The notes below the pieces were generated by a model. The model saw only the letters and a list, made by a program, of their open reading frames with translations. It searched no databases and was not told the origin of the DNA. From JANLQB01 sp043735935 (GTDB lineage Bacteria; Verrucomicrobiota; Verrucomicrobiia; Chthoniobacterales; Chthoniobacteraceae), in assembly GCA_043735935.1 (NCBI GenBank), contig JAYTDO010000322.1, positions 1-12,692 of the forward strand: a DNA stretch of 12,692 bases, written 5' to 3'. Shown piece after piece: positions 8,488-12,692 of this stretch (positions within the stretch are counted from its first letter, which is position 1; every line of letters starts with the position of its first letter). A program made the position numbers and the translations under genes.

Positions 8488-8506
8488 GCGCCGAGGTGAG
8501 TGGCGC
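8488..8506 (+). other. Short hairpin after the serine hydrolase gene
   Basis: GCGCC (8488-8492) pairs with GGCGC (8502-8506) around a 9-base loop, 40 bases after the stop at 8448. Just after the stop there is also the 12-base palindrome GCTCGCGCGAGC (8452-8463). Neither is followed by a T-run. They may help end transcription of the 2041-8448 operon, but the support is weak. Confidence 0.25.
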
Positions 8507-8551
8507 GTCTATTGGGCGCAGTTCTTTAAATCACGCGAAGACATCACGAGT

Positions 8552-8696
8552 GATCCCGTCCCGCGCGGGATCTGCCAACCTGGTGGGAGACACCAAGGTG
8601 GAAGCGCAGTGCCGAGTGGCGCCGCGCGATGTGCGCTCCGGCTCGTCTGCCGGCGCGAACCAAACTCTCCCGTGAAGTCGAAGCGGCACCGACAAC
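8552..8696 (+). ncRNA. Candidate structured RNA or 5' leader upstream of the 69-aa ORF
   Basis: This non-coding stretch holds nested inverted repeats. Hairpin A: GATCCCG (8552-8558) with CGGGATC (8566-8572). Closing stem: TGCC (8573-8576) with GGCA (8685-8688). Hairpin B: CC-TGGTG (8579-8585) with CACCA-A-GG (8591-8598), one bulged A. Stem C: AGCGCA (8603-8608) with TGCGCT (8632-8637), enclosing GCC/GGC (8611-8613 and 8618-8620) closed by GAGT. Hairpin D: CCGGC (8638-8642) with GCCGG (8649-8653). GGGAGA (8585-8590), which is mostly the loop of hairpin B, is a perfect complement of the unpaired TCTCCC (8666-8671), so a pseudoknot is possible. The array ends 8 bases before ATG 8697. It matches no riboswitch or ribozyme consensus I know. 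It could be a cis-regulatory leader, an independent small RNA, or chance structure in GC-rich DNA. Confidence 0.45.
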
Positions 8697-8906
8697 ATGA
8701 TTCAATTTTCACTCCGGACGAATCCGGCCAATCCCAATCACCATCTCTGGAACAACAACGGCACATGGTTTGTGCATTACGTGATCCATCCGACGCCGTT
8801 CACCAAGGAACGGGTGCGCCGTTCCCTCGGGACGAAGGACGTCGCCGTGGCCCGCGCCCGCCGCGATGCGTTGCTGGGAGGCGAGGTGATCGCGTTGGCG
8901 GCGTGA
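8697..8906 (+). CDS. Small protein resembling the arm-type DNA-binding domain of tyrosine recombinases
   Basis: 69 residues. The core (HLWNNNGTWFVHYVIHP, then TKERVRRSLGTKDVAVAR, then ARRDALL) fits the pattern of N-terminal arm-binding domains of phage-type integrases: a short beta sheet with an aromatic strand (GTWFVHY), a strand with basic residues (RVRRSLGT), then a helix carrying alternating basic residues. No catalytic R-H-R-Y recombinase domain follows in any frame before the minus-strand genes begin, so it is either a stand-alone mini-protein or the stub of a decayed integrase. It starts directly after a structured non-coding segment with no clear Shine-Dalgarno. A role in binding its own leader or a DNA site is speculation. 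That it is translated is supported only by its protein-like motif pattern and an intact frame. Confidence 0.55.
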   Translation: MIQFSLRTNPANPNHHLWNNNGTWFVHYVIHPTPFTKERVRRSLGTKDVAVARARRDALLGGEVIALAA

Positions 8907-8975
8907 TGACGCTGCGCTCGAAACGGGATGATTCTGGCGGATGGGATGACGAAGCGTGGCAGGGCACGATCACCC

Positions 8976-9308
8976 TCAATGCACAGGAGGCACCGCGCGC
9001 GCGGCGGTGAGATAGGCGAGCAGGATGGATTGCCGGCTGGCGTCGAGTTTGGTGCGAGCCGCCATTTCACCCACGATACGATGCCATTCGGACTCCGAAT
9101 AGCGGGCCGCCGGTTTCGCGGAATGGCACGCGGTGCAGGCTCCGGTGAAGATGCGGCGCCCGTCCTCGAGGGTCGCGGGGGAAGCTCCGCCGCTCGCGGA
9201 TACCATCGCGGGGGTGACGGGCGGAGCGGTATTCTCCAAGGAAGCGCAGCCGCTGATGATCAGCGCGGCGAGCGCCGCGAGGCGCATCGTATGCGACGGG
9301 GACGACAT
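8976..9308 (-). CDS. Small c-type cytochrome lipoprotein
   Basis: 110 residues. A hydrophobic N terminus ends in a lipobox (LIISGC, lipidated Cys21), so the protein should be exported and anchored by lipid. The haem motif is C58-T-A-C61-H62 in GRRIFTGACTACHSAK, followed by a likely distal Met82 in EMAART. The haem-bearing part is only about 60 residues, a minimal single-haem cytochrome c. ATG 9287 (MRLAALAALIISGC) is an alternative start that would give a more typical short lipoprotein signal; 9308 leaves seven extra residues. It begins 6 bases after the stop of the barrel gene at 9315-10079, so the two are almost certainly co-transcribed. Its partner for electron transfer is not known. Confidence 0.82.
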   Translation of the reverse strand: MSSPSHTMRLAALAALIISGCASLENTAPPVTPAMVSASGGASPATLEDGRRIFTGACTACHSAKPAARYSESEWHRIVGEMAARTKLDASRQSILLAYLTAARAVPPVH

Positions 9309-9314
9309 GGGCGT

Positions 9315-10079
9315 TTAGAAATCGAACCCAAAGATGAGGCGCGTTTGGACGTCGGGCTCGCCTTCCACGTCAGTGAGCTGAAAGAGACAAGCCGCGGTCG
9401 CGAAGAATTTCCCTGAGCGGACGGACGCATTCGGCCCGGCGAAGACGATGGAGTCTTCAGCTTTCTCCCAGTTCGGGATGTCGACCTCGTGGAGCACCTC
9501 TGCGCCGACGGAAAAGTGGGGATTGAGTTCGACGCTCACGCCGAGGGTTTCGGCAAACTCGCCGCTCTTTTCCTCGTCGAGATGCGTGCCCTCCCAGCCG
9601 CTTTCGATGGCGGCATTGTAAGCGACCGTCACCGGGCCAAAGTTTTTCTGGAGGAGCAATTTGCCTTCGACTTCGAGCGAGCCTTTTCTTCCGGCGACCT
9701 CGAGGTAAAGGGCGGAGCCGATCCAATCGGTCGTGGGATTGGTGAGGCTGTAGATGGCTTCGATCGCGGAATGATCATAGCGGGCGCGCTTTTCCGGGTC
9801 GGAATTGTTGTAGCTCCAATCGGCGAGGTAGAAGCCCATCTGAAGCCGGTCGGTGACTCCGAATTCGAGTTCGTGGCGAAAACTGAATTCGTTCACGCGG
9901 GCGCCATCCGATTTTCCGTGCTTCCAAGTGACGGAGTTCTCGATTTCGACGGAGCCTTGCGGCGAAGTGGTCGTTTCGTAGCTGTAGACGAATTTTCTCT
10001 GGCCGGCGGACAGAGTGAGCGTGGTGGCGATCAAGGCTGCAGTGAGGGCGAGCGGACGGACGATGGAGGTTGGAATCAT
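9315..10079 (-). CDS. Outer-membrane beta-barrel-like protein
   Basis: 254 residues. Residues 1-26 form a signal peptide (IVRPLALTAALIATTLTLSA). The remainder alternates polar and hydrophobic residues in barrel-like strands (GSVEIENSVTWKHG, EFSFRHELEFGVTDRLQMGF, SALYLEVAGRKGSLEVEGKL, HFSVGAEVLHEV), and the chain ends with QTRLIFGFDF, a C-terminal aromatic signature typical of proteins inserted by the BAM machinery. No enzymatic motif is present. It is the first gene of a unit with the haem lipoprotein. The promoter region carries a Fur-like site, so a role in iron-linked envelope function or transport is plausible but inferred. It may equally be a channel of unknown substrate. Confidence 0.75.
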   Translation of the reverse strand: MIPTSIVRPLALTAALIATTLTLSAGQRKFVYSYETTTSPQGSVEIENSVTWKHGKSDGARVNEFSFRHELEFGVTDRLQMGFYLADWSYNNSDPEKRARYDHSAIEAIYSLTNPTTDWIGSALYLEVAGRKGSLEVEGKLLLQKNFGPVTVAYNAAIESGWEGTHLDEEKSGEFAETLGVSVELNPHFSVGAEVLHEVDIPNWEKAEDSIVFAGPNASVRSGKFFATAACLFQLTDVEGEPDVQTRLIFGFDF

Positions 10080-10122
10080 AGGATGAGCAGGTTTTGGGTA
10101 AAAAGGAGCCGTTACGATTGCT

Positions 10123-10142
10123 AATGCGACTGAGTCTTAATA
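10123..10142 (-). promoter_or_regulatory. Putative Fur-like operator
   Basis: Read on the plus strand the site is AATGCGACTGAGTCTTAATA. It matches 16 of 20 positions of a typical gammaproteobacterial Fur-box form AATGCGAATGATTCTCATTA, recalled from general knowledge. Its centre is the palindrome GACTGAGTC. It sits 44-63 bases upstream of the barrel gene start and overlaps the proposed -10, the arrangement expected for iron-dependent repression. It lies between divergent genes and could also affect the esterase gene. Confidence 0.42.
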
Positions 10143-10161
10143 CCACTAACGTGCTCGTCAA
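10134..10161 (-). promoter_or_regulatory. Putative sigma70-type promoter of the barrel-cytochrome unit
   Basis: On the minus strand TTGACG (10156-10161) is a good -35. After a 16-base spacer comes TAAGAC (10134-10139), a weak -10 with 3 of 6 matches. It points to the start at 10079, leaving a leader of roughly 50 bases. The overlap with the Fur-like site strengthens the case for both, but the -10 is poor. Confidence 0.35.
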
Positions 10162-10272
10162 ATCCGTTTTTAGAAAAAATCTCGTCTGATCCGCCGGCGA
10201 TCGCCGCCGCCCCGCTTGATCGCCGAGGAAATTGCATTGCTTCCCCGTGTCTGCATTTCCACTCTCTGCCCC

Positions 10273-11625
10273 ATGCGTTCCACCCTTCGTTTTCTCATTC
10301 CCGTTGCCGCGATTTACGCCGGATTTACGCCCCTCCGTTCCCAGGATAATGCGTCCCCCTCCCTCAAGCCCATCGTCGAGCAATTGGCGGTGCAAGATGG
10401 CGATACGATCGTGTTCCTGGGCGATTCGATCACACACCAATGCCTCTACACTCAATACGTCGAAGATTATTTTTACACCCGCTATCCGAAGATGCGTGTG
10501 CACTTTCACAATGCCGGCGTCGGCGGTGATCGCGCGAAGGACGCGCTCAATCGGTTTGATGACGACGTCGCCGCGTTCAAACCCAAATACGTGACGATCC
10601 TGCTCGGCATGAATGACGGCGCCTACCGCGATTTCGACAAGGCGGTATTCGACACTTACCAGCAGGACATGACCACGGTGCTCGACAAAATCGCCGCTCT
10701 CGGCGCGACGGCCGTGCCGATGACACCGACGATGTTTGATTCACGCGCGAAGGTGCTGAAGAAGGACATTCAGGAACCCCGCAACACGTATTACAACGGC
10801 GTCCTCGGGCTTTACGGCGGATGGCTGCGCGAGCAGGCGATGGGTCGCGGATTGGGCTTTGTGGACATGTATTCGCCGCTCAACAACCTCACGTTCGAGA
10901 AGCGCAAAAAAGACGCGAACTGGACGATGATCGGCGACGCCGTCCATCCCGGGCCGACCGGCCAGGTCGTCATGGCCGCGGCGGTGATCGACGACATGGT
11001 CGCGCACACGCCCGTCAGCTCGATCACGATCATGGAAAAGGACGGAGCCTTCGTCGGGAATGCCGGCAAAACGAAAATCACCGACCTCACCGGCGGCGAG
11101 ACCATCCGTTTCACGCACCAGGCCGACGCGCTCCCGTGGGTGCTCCCTCCCGATGCCGCGGAAGGTTTTGAACTGACGCACGCTGGGCACCGTTACGGCA
11201 ACGAAAAGCTGACGGTTCGGAACCTGAAGCCCGGCAAATACTCCGTGAAAATCGACGCGCAGGAAGTCGGCCAATGGACCGACGGCCAGCTCGCGATGGG
11301 AGTGGAACTCGAAGGCAACGCGGCGACGCCGCAGTATCAGCAAGCCCTCAAAGTGGCGCTGCTCAACAAGAATCGGAACGACCAAGCCTATCATCCCTTG
11401 CGCGACCAGTGGGCGCAGCTCAAAGGCAAACGGCGCGACTTGGAAAAAGCCACGCAGGCCAACGATCCGCAACTCGACACCAAAAAGGCCGATTTCGAAA
11501 AATGGCACGCAACGATGATGGCGAAAGTGGCCGAGTTACTGGCGAAGGCGAAGGAGTTTGAGGATCAAATCTACGCCGCAAACCAGCCGGCGCCGCACAC
11601 CTACGAGATCGCGCCGGCGAAGTAG
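10273..11625 (+). CDS. Exported SGNH/GDSL-type esterase with C-terminal helical tail
   Basis: ATG 10273 gives 450 residues and starts directly with a signal peptide (MRSTLRFLIPVAAIYAGF, cleavage near LRSQ); an in-frame ATG at 10216 adds 19 residues that spoil it. The SGNH blocks are all present: block I FLGDSITHQ with nucleophile Ser52, block II NAGVGGDRAKDAL, block III LLGMNDG with Asn114, and block V D222-A-V-H225-P. It should therefore be an active hydrolase, most likely a carbohydrate or O-acetyl esterase acting outside the cytoplasm. Residues about 235-365 form an extra beta-rich segment, and about 370-435 a charged, probably coiled-coil tail (RDLEKATQAND, AKVAELLAKAKEFEDQI) not required by the SGNH fold. 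No Shine-Dalgarno is seen; the sequence before the ATG is pyrimidine-rich. Confidence 0.9.
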   Translation: MRSTLRFLIPVAAIYAGFTPLRSQDNASPSLKPIVEQLAVQDGDTIVFLGDSITHQCLYTQYVEDYFYTRYPKMRVHFHNAGVGGDRAKDALNRFDDDVAAFKPKYVTILLGMNDGAYRDFDKAVFDTYQQDMTTVLDKIAALGATAVPMTPTMFDSRAKVLKKDIQEPRNTYYNGVLGLYGGWLREQAMGRGLGFVDMYSPLNNLTFEKRKKDANWTMIGDAVHPGPTGQVVMAAAVIDDMVAHTPVSSITIMEKDGAFVGNAGKTKITDLTGGETIRFTHQADALPWVLPPDAAEGFELTHAGHRYGNEKLTVRNLKPGKYSVKIDAQEVGQWTDGQLAMGVELEGNAATPQYQQALKVALLNKNRNDQAYHPLRDQWAQLKGKRRDLEKATQANDPQLDTKKADFEKWHATMMAKVAELLAKAKEFEDQIYAANQPAPHTYEIAPAK

Positions 11626-11628
11626 CCG

Positions 11629-11643
11629 GGCCGAACATCGGCC
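11629..11643 (+). terminator. Hairpin directly after the esterase stop, possible terminator
   Basis: GGCCGA (11629-11634) and TCGGCC (11638-11643) form a perfect 6-bp stem with an ACA loop, starting 4 bases after the stop codon. Only TT follows, so an intrinsic terminator would be weak; Rho-dependent ending with a stabilising hairpin is possible. Confidence 0.4.
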
Positions 11644-11713
11644 TTGCGCCGCGCCGCAATTGCCGTTGTATTGCACTCCCCTCGCGCCTGCCGCTGCGGG
11701 GGATTGACGACTA

Positions 11714-11798
11714 GGATGGGTGGCAGAGTGGTCGAATGCGCACGCCTGGAAAGCGTGTTTACCGCAAGGTAACGGGGGTTCGAATCCCCCCCCATCCG
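11714..11798 (+). tRNA. tRNA-Ser(GGA): tRNA-Ser (anticodon GGA)
   Basis: The acceptor stem is GGATGGG (11714-11720) with CCCATCC (11791-11797), discriminator G at 11798. The anticodon arm is CACGC/GCGTG around loop CTGGAAA, with anticodon GGA at 11748-11750, which reads serine codons UCC and UCU. A long variable arm, as expected for a serine tRNA, folds as TTACC-GCAA-GGTAA. The T-arm is GGGGG-TTCGAAT-CCCCC (11774-11790). The genome gives CC and then G after the discriminator, so the 3' CCA is completed by nucleotidyltransferase. No copy of its 3' end is seen elsewhere in the window, so there is no evidence that it serves as an integration site here. Confidence 0.97.
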
Positions 11799-11805
11799 CC
11801 GTCGG

Positions 11806-12692
11806 TCACGCGTCCGCGGCGAGTTTTCGCAGGCGAAAACCCGCGTGCGATAGGAGCCAGGCCACGTTCCGCACGGCATCGCGGTCCTTCTCGCGTTCGG
11901 GTTCGGAGAGTTCTTCCCATGTCACCAGCAAGGGGTGGCGTTTTCTCGCGTTGTCCCGGGGCGTGCCGAACGTCCAGCCCTGACGCCGACGTTCCGCGGC
12001 CCATCGGCTGTGTTCGCGGCGGGCGAGGAAATCCATCCATTCGTCCGAGATCGGCACGGTGGCGGGATCGAGCCCGTGCAGCGGCGCGATTTCGTATCCG
12101 AGAAGCCGGAGTTTGTTCGGAATGTCGGCGACCTGGGCGCGGTTCGCTCCCCTCAAGTCCTCGGGAAGATTTTCCCATTCCCGCATCGCGGGATTCGAGG
12201 CTTCCGTTTCTCCGCGCGCGCGCGATTCCGCGCGGTAGCGCTCGTGCGCGGCGCGGGCGAGCGGCTCGATCATCAGTTCGCGTTTTGGCAGGACGCGATA
12301 AATGCGAAAGCGCCCGGGAAAATTTTTCGCGAGCTGCATCGAACCGGCGAATTCGCAGACAAAGCCGGCGGACGCGGTGTCGGGCGCTTCGTCTGGTTGT
12401 CTGCGCGCGATCTCGGCACTGAGTTCGGCGAGCGCGGAAAACTCTTCGCTGGCGAACACTTCGCCCGGTCGCGCCACGGGCTCGATCCGTGCCGCGCGGT
12501 TCACGTGCGCTCCGGTGTAGCCGAGTCGGCGCACGATCGGATCGTAGTGGAGGAAGACCGGGCCGGTGTGCAACCCGACGCGAATGTTCAGCGCGTGTTT
12601 GGTCCCGCCGGATTCCCAGTAAAGTCCGGCCGCGAGCCATTCCGCTTCGTGTTCGTGGATCATCTGCACGAGCTCCAGGGCGAAGGCGCCCG
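11806..12692 (-). CDS. Class III nucleotide cyclase domain fused to two RyR-type repeats, N terminus outside the window
   Basis: The frame is open through the right edge (upstream residues read GAFALELVQ), so the GTG at 12669 is internal. Residues are counted from it. Residues 1-127 are the C-terminal half of a class III adenylate/guanylate cyclase domain: IRVGLHTGPV, then GYTGAHVNRAARIEPVARPG with transition-state residues Asn57 and Arg61, ending LAKNFPGRFRIYRV. The metal-binding aspartates would lie upstream, outside the window. Residues about 132-192 (EPLARAAHERYRAE; W165-ENLPEDLRGANR; NKLRLLGYEI) and about 205-275 (REHSRWAAERRRQGW; FGTPRDNARKRHPLLVTWEE; EKDRDAV) match bacterial RyR repeats (PF02026 type). 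No transmembrane segment is visible. It is probably a cytoplasmic signalling protein making a cyclic nucleotide, with RyR repeats as sensor or binding module. The gene ends tail to tail with the tRNA, 7 bases between them. Confidence 0.85.
   Translation of the reverse strand, partial: GAFALELVQMIHEHEAEWLAAGLYWESGGTKHALNIRVGLHTGPVFLHYDPIVRRLGYTGAHVNRAARIEPVARPGEVFASEEFSALAELSAEIARRQPDEAPDTASAGFVCEFAGSMQLAKNFPGRFRIYRVLPKRELMIEPLARAAHERYRAESRARGETEASNPAMREWENLPEDLRGANRAQVADIPNKLRLLGYEIAPLHGLDPATVPISDEWMDFLARREHSRWAAERRRQGWTFGTPRDNARKRHPLLVTWEELSEPEREKDRDAVRNVAWLLSHAGFRLRKLAADA

Noticed and set aside
8552..8696. Known riboswitch (cobalamin, TPP, SAM, SAH, glycine) or self-cleaving ribozyme
   Set aside because: I looked for the conserved cores I know (for example CTGAtGA...GAAA of hammerheads, the TPP and cobalamin boxes) and did not find them; the segment stays unassigned.
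8330..9010. 226-codon plus-strand frame covering the gap after the serine hydrolase
   Set aside because: It overlaps the end of the hydrolase, the structured segment and the small ORF in another frame; its translation is low-complexity and motif-free.
11714..11798. tRNA-Ser as an integration site of a genomic island
   Set aside because: No repeated tRNA 3' end and no complete integrase are visible in the window; the arm-like ORF lies about 2.8 kb away with ordinary genes between.
11720..11983. 87-codon frame starting MAEWSNAHAWKACLPQ
   Set aside because: This is the well-known false ORF produced by reading through a serine tRNA gene.
11759..12640. 293-codon minus-strand frame overlapping the cyclase-RyR gene
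   Set aside because: Arg-rich shadow in another frame; the 11806-12692 frame carries recognisable cyclase and RyR motifs.

Overview
The window looks like chromosomal DNA of a member of the Verrucomicrobiota (PVC superphylum). It is GC-rich. The strongest taxonomic clue is a very large secreted protein that combines ThuA-like domains, a Pirellula/Verrucomicrobium-type dehydrogenase propeller, HEAT-like repeats and a PVC-type CxxCH haem domain. Most other genes encode exported proteins, and most starts lack a clear Shine-Dalgarno sequence. The species cannot be named from the sequence alone.

Layout. Positions 1-1892 (+) hold the 3' part of a giant glycine-rich repeat protein. Positions 2041-7200 (+) encode the ThuA/dehydrogenase/cytochrome protein, which is split by one in-frame TAG at 2521-2523. 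A class C beta-lactamase-fold serine hydrolase (7207-8448, +) follows 6 bases later and probably shares its transcript. Positions 8449-8696 are non-coding but rich in nested inverted repeats, including a possible loop-to-tail pseudoknot. They lead into a 69-codon ORF (8697-8906, +) that resembles the arm-type DNA-binding domain of tyrosine recombinases. On the minus strand, an outer-membrane barrel-like protein (9315-10079) and a small haem lipoprotein (8976-9308) form a two-gene unit behind a promoter with a Fur-like operator. An SGNH/GDSL esterase (10273-11625, +) diverges from that unit. A tRNA-Ser(GGA) lies at 11714-11798 (+). The right edge carries the 3' part of a minus-strand gene that fuses a class III nucleotide cyclase domain to two RyR-type repeats (11806-12692).

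How the parts fit. The ThuA/cytochrome protein, the serine hydrolase and the SGNH esterase suggest periplasmic or cell-surface breakdown of carbohydrates, with electrons passed to a c-type haem; substrates are not known. The barrel and haem lipoprotein look like an iron-responsive envelope pair. The least ordinary elements are the structured non-coding segment with its small DNA-binding-like ORF, the cyclase-RyR fusion, and the single stop codon that interrupts an otherwise intact 1,719-codon gene.
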